A stretch of DNA of 64,000 bases from Clarkia xantiana subsp. parviflora (Eukaryota > Streptophyta > Magnoliopsida > Myrtales > Onagraceae), in NCBI GenBank assembly GCA_036873135.1, contig JAPTYO010000059.1, positions 7,247,066 to 7,311,065 on the forward strand, in the 5' to 3' direction. Positions 32,418-44,297 of this stretch are shown here, one piece after another (position 1 is the stretch's first letter; the number at the start of each line of letters is the position of its first letter). A model generated the notes under the pieces. The model was not told the DNA's origin. It did not search any database and saw only the letters and a program-made list of their open reading frames with translations. A program made the position numbers and the translations under genes.

Positions 32418-33558
32418 TTAATAATGGAGAGTTAGTTGCTGTTCATGAAATGGACTTGATGTTGTTTCATCTGATTTTTCTCCATTTTGCAGCTCCACTA
32501 ATCTGCATTCAAACACCTCCAAAGCTTCCTTCATCCATGACTGTTTGCACACCTTCTTAGCTTCTGCTGCATTCAACTGCAAAAACCCAGAATTCACCAT
32601 CAATAATCAATCAAACCTAAATTCAGATTCATATAACTCATAATCATATACATACCCATCTCCGTTGTCGAACGTTTTTCTCAGGCCACGATTCGAGCTC
32701 CTCCTCAACAAGTAAAGGAAACAGATATCCATCATGGTATGCGCATTGGCTTTTGCTCTTGTATGTCCATTGACCCAATATTTCCTGCAATTACAACCAC
32801 ATTCTCAGTAAATTCATTGATTCGATACTTAAATTGATTGAATCAAGATATATATGTGCTTACTTCGACTTTGCCGGTCACGCCCGCTTCCTCCACAGTT
32901 TCGCGCAAAGCAGCATCTTTGATTGATTCATCAGTTTCCCAACCACCCTATTATCACAACATTATAGTACATAAATCATTAATGGGATACATTCAATTCA
33001 ATTATTTGTAATTTTATTATTAATTAATTATTAAAATATATATGATGGATGTATAATATACCTTTGGAAACATCATCGCTGATCCCTTCTGTGAACTGAT
33101 CATCAGGACCTCTAATTCCTTAGCCCCATTGGTGTATATGAATCTGTAGGGTATGCATCTGTTGAATTCAAAGAAAACGATTCATCATTACTGATTAATT
33201 AAATCAAGAACCCTAGAAACAGGTAAATTGGGGAAAATCAACGCGGTTTAAAGAACACTGATCAATCCACCGAATTGATCCAAACCCAGTTGACCAATCC
33301 AATAATTGGAAGTAGGGTTTTAAAAAAGATTGAATTTTTTCGAAGGTTGGTGAGAGTCGAGTGGAGGACGCACCCAACAACTTGGCGACAGCCCTTTTCG
33401 TCGTAGCGCTGCAAATGGCGGCCGGTGCGAGAGACAAGATTGACCATGTCGTTGAGTGGCATGGGGTAGACCTTGGCCGGAAGCGATCCTTTCTTCAAAG
33501 AGAAGGACAGGAAACTGAGGAGGTCGACGGAGAGCTTTCTAGAGAGAGAGATACCCAT
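32418..33558 (-). CDS. Nudix hydrolase, plant NUDT17/18/4/21-type, five exons
   Basis: Exons on the minus strand are 33374-33558, 33062-33158, 32864-32947, 32656-32784 and 32418-32576. All junctions are GT-AG and in frame, giving 217 residues. Residues 40-60 hold SRTGRHLQRYDEKGCRQVVG, followed by CIPYRF and SSQKGSAMMFPK. Exon 3 is the complete Nudix box (GGWETDESIKDAALRETVEE and AG), with REx2EE for metal binding. Exon 4 has GYLFPLLVEEELESWPE and exon 5 WMKEALEV, as in the plant clade. These enzymes hydrolyse nucleoside diphosphate-linked compounds; the substrate here is unknown. The first 35 residues (MGISLSRKLSVDLLSF...) are an extra, basic, Ser/Leu-rich leader, possibly mitochondrial. An alternative start is M at 33460-33462. 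Confidence 0.93.
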
Positions 33559-33794
33559 GGTGGTCGCCGGAAACTGAATTGCTGCTGAAGATCGCCGGTC
33601 GGAGTAGGAAGAAATGGAAGGTAAGAAGCACCGCCAAGGATTGTAAGAGAGATTCGTGAGTAGGTAGTAATATAGAGGGTGTTGGGGAACGAATACAGCC
33701 CTAATTAGAAAGAAGAAGCCAGAGAAGCGATATGTATTGATTTTCTGTTTTCTTCTTCAGTTATGGTTATGGCCTCTCTGTATTTCCTCTCCCC

Positions 33795-33803
33795 CTTTTA
33801 TAG
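33795..33803 (-). promoter_or_regulatory. TATA box of the Nudix gene
   Basis: CTATAAAAG on the minus strand lies 237 bp before the start codon. Transcription would begin near 33765-33775, leaving a 5' UTR of about 210 bases with CT/GA-rich stretches. It is assigned by consensus and position. Confidence 0.65.
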
Positions 33804-33946
33804 AACGCCGCTTCTCAATCTCAAAGTGAGATGGAGGAGAGAGAATATAACCCGGACAACAATCCGAGCGTTGTGTCCTTCTTGCTCACGCGCTCTCCAG
33901 CGGTTCCTGTAACGCTCCATTTTTTTTTTCTAACCACGTAATGTTT

Positions 33947-34312
33947 TACCATTTGGTCCGCACATGTCACATGATATGTTTTTTTTATACCAATTTGGTA
34001 CCAATGGTTTCTATTTTGTACCTTCTTAATATCATCGTTAGTATTCCGTCAAAAATGACTGTTAAATGGCATGTCTCACGCACGTGACCAGCTCAAAACT
34101 TTCAGTTTTGTTCACTTTAGTCCTCTAATACATCCCCAACTTTTATTTTATTCAATTTAGTCCTTTAAAACCAAACCCTTCACCCAAATTGACATAGCCG
34201 GACCTAGCCATGGGTTAGGTCCGACCCTGAGTCAGGGTCACCGAACCCAGGCGACCCTGACCCAGGGTCGGACCTAGCCCTAGGCTAGGTCCGGCTAGGT
34301 CAATTGGGACCT
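33947..34312. mobile_element. Partial MULE-type MITE (GGTACC family), one arm and core
   Basis: One arm is present: TTTGGTACCAATGG, GTTAAATGGCATG, ACGTGACCAGCTCAAAAC and CAATTTAGTCC. It is followed by the CCTAGCC...GGCTAGG palindromic core also seen at 15759, 37659 and 43451. The second arm is missing after 34312. The truncated copy sits about 145 bp upstream of the Nudix TATA box. Confidence 0.75.
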
Positions 34313-35827
34313 AAACACCAAAAACAATAATAGAATTCACGATACAATTATTTTTATTATTTTAAAAATTTCCCTTATTTATAAAATTTTATAAATATAG
34401 TACATAAATATTTAGACTATGTAATATATATGCTAGTTAAAATCAAAATATTTATAAGTAGGTGTCGTGCTATCGTGTACATGACACAAAATGTTGTCAT
34501 GTTATTTGTTAGTATCATGTTAGTGTTGTTGTGCTTCTATACTATCAAATTCAAATATAGCACAATTTTTTATACGTGTTCATATCGTAATATCGTGTCG
34601 AGGTAGAAATTTTAAGTGTTAGTTACCGTTTTAAACTTCCACTTACTACGTGATTGTTTTTTTTCTTTCTTTCTAGGAACTTATATTTCCTGAATCAGCT
34701 GTAATATGAAACTCGATCAGTTGGGTTCTACATTTATTGTGAGAGGGTGAGGGGGCATATGAAAAGAATAATTTTTCTCTTTCTAGATAAATAGAATGGT
34801 GTGGCATCAATGTGTTATTATAATATCTAGAAAATACTAGTTTATGTCGATAATGTTTGTCCTGTAGTTGAATGAGGGCTTAATAGTTGGAATGTAGAAA
34901 GAATAGGTAGGTATCATAGAATAGGAATCCATAACGGTTGCTAAAGCTTACAAAGAAACATTGATTATGGCAGTTGCGTGCGTTGGCCAAAGGAAACCCT
35001 TAATTAGGCTCCAAAATCCCCGATCTAATTCAAAAACTAAAAAATGGCAGAACATTCTCTTACTAAAATAAGTTAATAATAAGATTTGTGGTTTAACCAA
35101 TTGTTTTATAAGTCTGAACTTACTTATGGATAAATGCATTTAACACACTCTTATACATCAAGGTCCGATTGACCATGTTAAACACATTGGGTTTCAACCA
35201 TTTTTTGATAGGGGGTTAAATTTTTTCTTTAAAATAACGTCACTAGGACTAGAACTTGTACACACTAATACCATGTTAATAATAAGACGTGCGTCTTAAC
35301 TAACTATCTTATAAGTCCGAACTCTTGAGTAAATGCATTTACCACTCTTATACCTCAAGAAAATATACACTAGTCAATAAACATCCCCTTATTTATGATG
35401 TTAAAGATTTCACATACGAGATACGACCGACTTTATTTTGGAAAATTAAGATTTCTCGTTAAAAAGAGTTGAAAATAAATGAAAAAAAAAATAAAAAAAA
35501 TATAGGGCGTGTATTTCAGTCGCTTGTGTCATAGAGTAGGAAGGGAGTGATTGGCTTTGGCCCCCAAGGCCAATGGTTATCTCGGGTACGTGTGGAGACG
35601 CGGCACGTCACCATCCAAGGCCAACTAGTTCCTGTGTTGAATTGAATTTTTTAAGAGTTAATTAATATCAATTATTACAAACTTATAATATAAAATATCA
35701 TTAATTAGTTATTAATGAAAAAGTTATATATATATATATATATATATATATTTTTTCGTTACAATATTTAAATTCAAAATTATATTATATTATAATAAAT
35801 TAAATGAATCAGATATATTTATACAAA
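34313..35827. other. AT-rich spacer with a diverged direct repeat
   Basis: No gene is seen. A stretch of about 90 bp around AATAATAAGATTTGTGGTTT and ATAAATGCATTTAACAC (35067-35170) recurs diverged at 35272-35365 (AATAATAAGACGTGCG, TAAATGCATTTACCAC). A (TA)n microsatellite is at 35722-35750. Confidence 0.55.
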
Positions 35828-35836
35828 TTAAAATTA

Positions 35837-36794
35837 GGGTTAATTAGCCAAATGCACCACTATGTTTTGCTATGTTGCTCAATGCACCACATATGTTGTC
35901 TAATGCACCACTACGTTTTCTAAGAGCATCCACAATGGTTTTACATAAATTGTATTCTTTAAAGTTGCCACGTAGACATTTATGTATACTTTAAGTAATA
36001 CGTAAATTTAAGACACACGTAAACAATATTTTCTCTGCAATCGTATTACTTAAACATATTCCTTAAATATATTTTATTATTAAATTTTCCAACAATCACC
36101 AATAAGATATTAGCATTAATTATAAAATGAATTAATTTATAATAAAAAATTGGTTACGTAATACATAGTGCATTACTTAAATTTAAGGAATGCTTTATGT
36201 AAAAACATAAATTTATGTGTGGGTCCCATCTTTAAGGAATGCTATGTAAAACCACTGTAGATAGTTTTTGTTGCTTTACTTAAATAAACATATAGGACCT
36301 ACGTTTACGTAATCTTTACGTAATACCACTGTGGATGCTCTAATGTTGCTAGATGCACCACCCTACCATTCTACCGTTAAATTTTAACGTAAAAATGTTG
36401 ATGATGCAGATGCTGCTGACGCGAAATTGACATCAACACTATGATAATGTAACATGACAATTAAAATATTAAAAAATAGATAATAAACTAAAGCTAAAAA
36501 TTTAAAACTAACAAAACAACAAAAAATCACAAAAAATACAAATAAGTTAAAGAAAATTCGAAAATTTTTTAAATAAATTTTATTTTGATAATATTAAAAA
36601 TATTAAGAAAAAAAAAATTTCTTGTTAGTAGCATGTGAACTTCATCATTTTGTATATAGTATTTAACGGTTGACTAACATAATGGCGCATCTGGCAACAT
36701 TTTAAAACATAGTGGTGCATTTGACAACATAATAAAACAATATGGTGCATCTGGCAACATGATCAAAACATAATGGTGCATGGCTAATTAACCC
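35837..36794. mobile_element. MULE-type MITE (GGGTTAATTAGCC ends)
   Basis: The ends begin GGGTTAATTAGCCAAATGCA with the inverted copy at the right. The perfect 9-bp duplication is TTAAAATTA (35828-35836 and 36795-36803). The arms repeat ATGCACCACTATGTT. A second MITE lies inside at 35934-36340, and without it the element is about 550 bp. There is no coding sequence. Confidence 0.88.
35934..36340. mobile_element. MITE with GAGCATCCACA ends (PIF/Harbinger-like)
   Basis: The left end GAGCATCCACAATGGTTTTA and right end TACCACTGTGGATGCTC are inverted repeats, and the flanks share TAA (35931-35933 and 36341-36343). A 3-bp TAA/TTA duplication fits PIF/Harbinger, although a TA duplication (Tc1-like) would also fit. 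It is nested in the MULE-type MITE. Confidence 0.75.
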
Positions 36795-36803
36795 TTAAAA
36801 TTA

Positions 36804-37649
36804 TATAATATTATTTAATTAATGATGTGGAATTTTCTTTATGTAACACGTTACACAACAACATGCATTGGAATCATAATTTCTAACTTATTAAATTTTA
36901 AAATTATCAATTTCACACTTGTCATTATCTAATTTAACAAAATATAATACATTTTTTTTTTTGCTTTGTTTTATTATTCAAAATTATAGTATTCACTATT
37001 CAGTTTTTATATATAAATTACCCAAAAAAAAAAGTTTATATATATATATATAACAATAACAATGTATATCTACCTAAGATGAATCGAATATAAATTAAAA
37101 GTATCGAAACAAAATACATTCAATTTGAAGTTCGATTGGATTTCCGCCCAATTCGAACGGTATTTCAACTGAGCGTCCAGCTAAATGTATTTTGTTGTCA
37201 TTCTTTCAATTTATATCTGAACTTATATTGGGTATATAAAAAAAAACCACATGTGACGCTAATATATTTAGTTTATATCCAATTTGATTGAAATAGAAAA
37301 TAGCAATTTGCTAGAAATTTAAAAGTTTGGATGACCAGTTTAAAAAAATTAAAATTTAGATAACAACTTGTATTTTGATTAAAGTTTGTATAGCAATTTG
37401 GATATGACTTGTTTTCAAAACTTGTTTACAGTTTTAGTCTTCCACATAGTTTCTTTTCTCATCTCTTTTTCAGTGAACTTTTCTTCGTGGCCCTACCGCA
37501 TGTCCTTCACATTACCTAATGCAAGTTACTACTAATTAAGTTAAATTTCTTTAAACTGTCACAACTAGTAGTTTAACGACCAAGCTAAGTTTAATTATAG
37601 TATCTTGAATAAATGTTTAGTTAAACAATCTGATCACTTTAATGTTTTA
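36804..37649. other. AT-rich spacer, no gene seen
   Basis: Only short (TA)n tracts and homopolymer runs are visible. Confidence 0.55.
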
Positions 37650-37658
37650 TTATTATTA

Positions 37659-38486
37659 GGGTTTATAGGTCTTTTGGTACTCTATGTTTGCCCACTTTTG
37701 GCTTTTGGTACCACATGTTTGGTTTTGTCTATTTTTGGTACCATACGTTTGCCAATTGTTTACTTTTGGTCCGACCGTTAGTTGACTGTTAAATAGTCAC
37801 GTTATTTGCACATGCCTAACCTCAAATTTTGATTTTGTTCATTTTAGTCCTCCAATTTTTTTCCTAACTTTTTATTTTTGCAATTTAGCCCTCAAACATT
37901 TCAACCGCACCCTAGGACTAAATTGACCTAGCTATGGTCCGATTCATGGCTAGTTCGGACCATGGCTAGGGTCGCCGGACTCAGGCGACCCTAACTATGG
38001 TCCGACCTAGCCATGGGTCGGACCATAGCTAGGTCAATTAGCAATTGGGTCTAATAGACTCAATTGGACCCTAATGCTAAATTGACCTAGCCATGGTCCG
38101 ACCCATGGCTAGGTCGGACCATGGTTAGGGTCGCCCGGGTCCGGTGACCCTAGCCATGGTACGACCTAGCCATGGGTTGGACCATGGCTAGGTCAATTTA
38201 GTCATAAGGTGCGGTTGGAAATGTTTAAGGGCTAAATTGCAAAAATATAAAGTTAGGATAAAAAATTCGAGGACTAAAATGAACAAAATCAAAACTTAGG
38301 GCTAAGCATGTGCAAGTCACGTGACTATTTAACGGTCAACTCTAACGGTCAACTAACGGTCAACTAACGGTCGGACCAAAAGTAAACAATTGGCAAACGT
38401 ATGGTACCAGAAATATGCAAAACCAAACATGTAGTACCAAAAGCCAAAAGTGGTCAAACATAGGGTACAAAAAGACATATAAACCC
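37659..38486. mobile_element. MULE-type MITE (GGTACC family), complete
   Basis: The 828-bp element has ends starting GGGTTTATAGGTCTTTTGGT and a perfect 9-bp duplication TTATTATTA (37650-37658 and 38487-38495). The arms contain TTTTGGTACCA and AATTTAG-CC. The core is a series of palindromes built from GACCTAGCCATGG and GGTCCGACC. It has no coding potential. Confidence 0.9.
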
Positions 38487-38495
38487 TTATTATTA

Positions 38496-40970
38496 TCTAC
38501 CATTAGAACATCATACCATACATGGAAAATAATGCAATATGTATATTTACGCGCAATAATTTAATAGTATGTATATACTTACTAATATATAGAGTAGAGC
38601 CTATGATTAGTTATAAAATTGCTAGTTTATGTCAAGACACTAAATAAATTGCTAATTTGATTTTTTTTAATGTTTTACCAATTTAGGTTTGACATGCTTA
38701 CAGTTTATTAGCTCCGTTGGACAAGTAATTATAAAGAAAATAGCTGGCAATTCATTCGAATTCCCACACAAAAATTAGCAACTTATATATGAAACTTGAG
38801 TTAGCAAAAACAATAAAAAGAAATTTAAGATAATAATTTATTAAACTGTTCAAATATCAATTAACAATTTAATAATTAATTTATGATTTATATTAATTAA
38901 GTATAGTCAGACAGACTACTAAATAAATGAACCCTACGTTGTTCTATTTAAATTAGTAGATGGTGTTTGATAATTATGTAAGCTAAAATGTTAGAAAAAG
39001 GTACGTTATCTAGTGCATGCCGACATATGTAATTGTTAGCCTAAACAGTTAAGTTTTCTAGTGAGTGGCGTGGCGTAAGTGTATGAGGCAGCGGTCTGCA
39101 CTCGTTTTCTGGTAAGACAGCCGCATTTGTTGGGTGTTGCCTTCGCGTATGCACTCACTCCATCCTCACCTTCTTAACTAAGCTGCTGACTCGGACGCGC
39201 TTTCAGGGTCTTCTAAGATAATAAGAATATTAATAATTCAATATATTCTTTCTTTCTTTCTTTCAACCAATTATTATTATTATATTATTATTCTTTCTAG
39301 TCTATTTCTAAGTTATTTCCTTACCGCTCTATTAATTTATCTAATTAGTCAACTTCTAAATCATGAAAATTTAACACCCTTACTTACCGCTGCTTATATT
39401 TTTTAAAACAGAAATGCGTGAACATGCGAAATATTTCATGCGAGTCGGTATGCGAAATTGCCTTATAGCAGAAAGAAATACCCTTTATTATTTCATTAAT
39501 TACAATCATGCCATGGTAATTACTTCGCATAACATTCACACGCTACTTACGCATGCTGTAGCCTGTAGAGCTAGCTAGCTCTCTTTTGGGAAAATATATA
39601 TGTACTAGTTTAATGAAGTAATTCTGCATAATAGAAAATCCATTCTCCTTATACAATTTTTTCATTACTGAGTGAGTTTTATTTTTGTTTTTCAATTAAT
39701 GCACTATTTACTTTAATAACATTCGTCCACCCAAGAAAACACTTTAGCCAACTTCCAAGATATTGATAATTTGTGTAAGGTGGTCGGTCGACCTGATGTT
39801 GAGTCTTCTTTTTTTCTGCCGAAATTTACATCATTTTCCATTTTATGCACTCTATAATTTTGAAATATATATATTGCACCAGTATAACATGGGTGTACTA
39901 CATTTCCTCATTTCCTATAATAGTTTCACTATATTAAATATTACAATAAAATGTTGATAGTAATATTTATTTACGGTATCAAATCTCTAAATTATACCGT
40001 TATATTGTAATATAATTAATTTGATATAGATTGTGTAAATGCCATGGGTGCCTCACATATTTTACCTCATGGTATTTTAATTTCAACCACATTATTTTTA
40101 CATACAACTCCATGTTTCCAGAAAGTAGTTAAATACACTCATCGTTACTGTTTCTGTCTCCTTCAGTTTGTAATCGTTATCTTCATCACCATTCAATTTC
40201 ATTTTTTCTTCACTTGGAGAGGTAAAATGGTCATTTTGATCCATCATGTGGCAGAAGCATGCATGTCTTAAAGGAAAATAGTTAATGACTGTTAAAATTT
40301 TGTGCAATTAATAACATAGACAAATATGTGTGGATATGCACCAATGCCATTTATCATCTATCACCCCTAACTTTGATCATTGCTTAACCAGTTAACCTTA
40401 TGAATAAGACTAAAAAACGGACGAATTAGCCGTTAATAAAATTCAAAGACTAAAACATCATTGTAGTACACATTATTTACTTTTTCTTTTGACCCACTGT
40501 TATATTTGTTACTTCGGCTAAATTACTAAATTGCTGACTAAGGTTTGAGCATCCAGACAAATAGTTAGAAGTTTTCAATGGACAATAATTAGCTGGTTGA
40601 AGATTTTTTTTTTTTACACAATTTGCTGTCATATTTTGCCTATGTACAAATCGTTAGCTCTGACAAATAATTCGGTCTAATTTTAATGTAAATGGTCACA
40701 TAGCTAACATCTGATTACCAAAAAAATTAGTTGCTAGAGACAATATTGTCATAATGGAAAATGTGATTCTTGAAATTGTTCTCATGTCAGAATGTTATAT
40801 TGTAATTTCGTTTGTGTGGATCCCTATAATTACTATGTGGGTGTGGTCAATTCGATAATTTTGTCATATTTTCTTTATTCACATGCAACCTACGCAACAA
40901 ATTTCGTCTGTGGAAAAAATTTCGGATATGTCCACTAACGAAATCTGAATTAGTAAATTATTTAAAAAAA
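38496..40970. other. AT-rich spacer, no gene seen
   Basis: About 2.5 kb without a recognisable gene, RNA or complete element. A (TTCT)n run lies at 39244-39264. The short frames here have no motif. Confidence 0.55.
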
Positions 40971-41521
40971 GGTTAAATGGTCTTTTGATATCATATGTTT
41001 GACCAATGTTGGTTTTTGGTGTCATATATTTTATTTTGTAGGTTTTTGGTGCCATATGATTGTATTTTGTAGACTTTTGGTGCATTCGTTAGTCAACTGT
41101 TAAGTTTGACCGTTACGTACTTTTATTTTGTTTAATTCAGTCATCCAATTTATACACCTAACTTTTGAATTTTGCAAATTAGTCCATAAAAAAAAAAACT
41201 CAGTTGGCTAGGGTTGACGGACCTGAGCGACCCCAGCCGTGGTTCGACCCAGCCATGGGTCGCGTCATGACTAGGCCAATTGGACCGTAGGGTTCAACTG
41301 AGTTTTTTAGGGACTAAATTGCAAAATTAAAAAGTTGGGTGTATAAATTGGATGAATGAATTGAACAAATTAAAAGTATGTAATGGTCAAACTTGACAGT
41401 TGACTAACGAATACACAAGTCTACAAAATACAATCATATGACATCAAAAGCCTACAAAATAAAATATATGACACAAAAAATCAACATTGTTCAAACATAT
41501 GACATCAAAAGACCATTTAAC
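40971..41521. mobile_element. MULE-type MITE (GGTTAAATGGTC ends)
   Basis: The left arm starts GGTTAAATGGTCTTTTGATA and the right arm ends CAAAAGACCATTTAAC. Inner arms carry TTAGTCAACTGTTAAGTTTG and its complement, with CAGCCATGGGTCG in the core. Flanks are A-rich (TTAAAAAAA against AAAAAAAAA), so a 9-bp duplication is likely but not clean. A half copy lies at 56731-56956. Confidence 0.82.
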
Positions 41522-41575
41522 AAAAAAAAATTATGAGTGCCCGAATATTAGCTAGTAATTTGGTAAAATTAATTA

Positions 41576-43266
41576 GGATTTAAATCAAATTGGTACACGG
41601 GTTAACAGTCCAAAACGAATTAGTACCTCCACTAAATTTTGTTGTTTTTTGGTACCCGAGTTATCCTGGGTGTTGCACTGTTAAAATTTCTGGTTAAACT
41701 AATAGAATCCCATTTTTGGCGCATTAAAAGACCATACTCTTTTTGCATAATAGTTACATAATAGCAACTCAAAACTTTGGAACCTAATATCTCACTCATT
41801 TCTTCGTATTTTTGGACGAATTTTTTTTTTGAAACTACATAACTTTTCGAGATCTATGCAAACCAAATAGTCGTAAAGTGATTTGCCCAGTTTTTTTTCC
41901 AATAAACACCGTTTTCCATGTTAATTCATTTTTTTTTGTATCAAATTTCACCGCATTTTAACATTTATCACCCTTGATCACCCACTTTTTTTACTAACTG
42001 GATTCCAATACTACAATCAAACCGTTGCTCCTGGATTCCAACACTTCTGTTTAAGAACCAAATTGATATTATACCTTTCATCCAATAGAAAACAAAAAAC
42101 GAAAGTCTGTCGAATTAATTATCAATATATAACTTATTGGATTTTTCTTGATGTCTACAATAAACTATATTGACGTGTCTCTAAATCAATAAACGTCTCT
42201 GCAAGAGAACATATGGATCTTAGCATGATAAGCTACCAATTTTTTGTTTATATATTTTGTGGACATGCTGAAAAATTGACCAGTTCTGCAGGTCTTCGAT
42301 TTTAAAAGCTTGACATGGTCCAGCATAAAATTGCAAATGGAAGCAGTTTCTGGCAATAACTCGAAAGAAAATTTACTGGTTGTCTCTAGCCACATAATGG
42401 TAAAAATTCTTTGTGTGGTTCTGTTAATGCCAGTTCATCTTATTTTCTCACATTATGGCCATCCCTCATGATACTGAGAGTATCAATTTCCACATGTAGA
42501 TTAAATGAGAAAATAAACTATTTTTTCTTGGTGTCCATTCTAAAAGTTCTTCCAATACCCTTAATAGTACTTTTCTTATTGTTCTACTTCAAGTATGAAA
42601 CATCATTATCTATCTAAGATCCATATGTTCTCTTGCAGTGAAGTTTATTGATTTAGAGACACACCAGTATAGTTTATTGGAGACAATAAGAAAAATTTCA
42701 GTAAGTTATAGATTGCATAACAATTAATTCGACAGACTTTCATTTTTGGTTTTCTTTTGGATGAAAGGTATAACATCAATTTGGTTCTTAAACAGAAGTG
42801 TTGGAATCCAAGAACAACAGTTTGATTGTAGTATTGGAATCCAATTAGTAAAAAAAGTGGGTGATCAAGGGTGATAAGTGTTAGAATGCGGTGGAGTTTA
42901 ATACAAAAAAGAATAAATTAGCATGAAAAACGATGTTTATTGAAAGAAAAAAAGCTGGGAAAAGCACTTTACGCTATTTAGGTTGCATATATCTCAAAAA
43001 GTTGTGCGGTTTAAAAAAAATCGTCCAAAAAGATGAAGAAATGAGTGAGATATTGGGTTCTAAAGTTTTGAGTTGCTATTATGTAGCTATTATATAAAAA
43101 GGGTATTTTGGTCTTTGCATCCAAAAATGAGATTTTGTTAGTTTTAACAAGAAATTCTAACGGTGCAACACTCAGAATAACTCGGATATCAAAAAGCAAC
43201 AAAATTTAGTGTCGGAACAAATTCGTTTTGGGCTATTAACCCAGGTACTAATTTGATTTAAATCCC
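41576..43266. mobile_element. Giant hairpin MULE-type element
   Basis: The 1691-bp element is almost wholly an inverted repeat. The arms at 41576-42230 and 42612-43266 match along their length (TTAAATCAAATTGGTAC, ACTTCTGTTTAAGAACCAAA, AGAACATATGGATCTTAG), around a loop of about 380 bp. It is flanked by a perfect 9-bp duplication AATTAATTA (41567-41575 and 43267-43275). A short frame in the loop (minus, ending near 42395) might be captured sequence but resembles nothing I know. Transcription would give a long hairpin RNA. Confidence 0.88.
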
Positions 43267-43450
43267 AATTAATTATTCCTAGTTACTTAAATGATTCTAA
43301 TAGTTGGACAAATTGTAACTCTAATTTCCACATATAAATACTTGACTCTGTTAACTAGATAGATCCGATGGTAAAATATATTAACCCTCTTATCTGACAA
43401 GTTGAAGGCTGACCCTTGACAATAAGTTAGCGGTTTCTTTATATATTTTT

Positions 43451-44288
43451 GGGTTAAAGGTACTTTTCGTACCACATGTTTGGCCGAATGTGACTTTTAG
43501 TACTGGATGTTTGGTTTTGTATACTTTTGGTACCAAACGTTTGAATAAATGTGGCTTTTGGTACTTCCGTTAGTTGGCCGTTAGTTTTTTCCGTTAAGTG
43601 ACATGTGCAAGTCACGTGACCGACCCTAAACTTTCGATTTTGTTCAATTTAGTCCCTCAAATATATTTATAACTTTTAATTTGTTTAATTTAGTCCCAAA
43701 ACTTCAAAATCAATTCCAATTGAATCATCGAACCCAATTGACCTAGCCGGACCTAGCCTAGGGCTAGGTCCGAACCTGGGTTGGGATCGCCGGGTCCAGC
43801 CGACCCTGACCCAGGGTCGGACCTAGCCCTAGGCTAGGTCAATTGGGACCTAGCCCAAATTCGACCCAAATTGGGCTAGGTCCCAATTAACCTAGCCGGA
43901 CCTAGCCTAGGGCTAGGTCCGACCCTGGGTCAGGGTCGGCTGGGCCCGGCGACCCCAACCCAGGTTCGGACCTAGCCCTAGGCTAGGTCCGGCTAGGTCA
44001 ATTGGGTTCGATGATTCAATTGGAATTTATTTTGAAGTTTTGGGACTAAATTAAACAAATTAAAAGTTATAAATATATTTGAGGGACTAAATTGAACAAA
44101 AACGAAAGTTTAGGGTCGGTCACGTGACTTGCACATGTCACTTAATGGAAAAAACTAACGGCCAACTAACAGATGTACCAAAAGCCACATTTTTTCTAAC
44201 GTTTGGTACCAAAAGTATACAAAACCAAACATCCGGTACTAAAAGCCACATTCAGCCAAACATGTGGTATGAAAAGTACCTTTAACCC
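43451..44288. mobile_element. MULE-type MITE (GGTACC family), complete
   Basis: The 838-bp element has ends starting GGGTTAAAGGTACTTTTCGT and a perfect 9-bp duplication TATATTTTT (43442-43450 and 44289-44297). The arms contain GTGACCGACCCTAAACTTTC and CAATTTAGTCCC. The core alternates CCTAGCCCTAGG and GACCCTGACCCAGGGTC palindromes. There is no coding sequence. Confidence 0.9.
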
Positions 44289-44297
44289 TATATTTTT

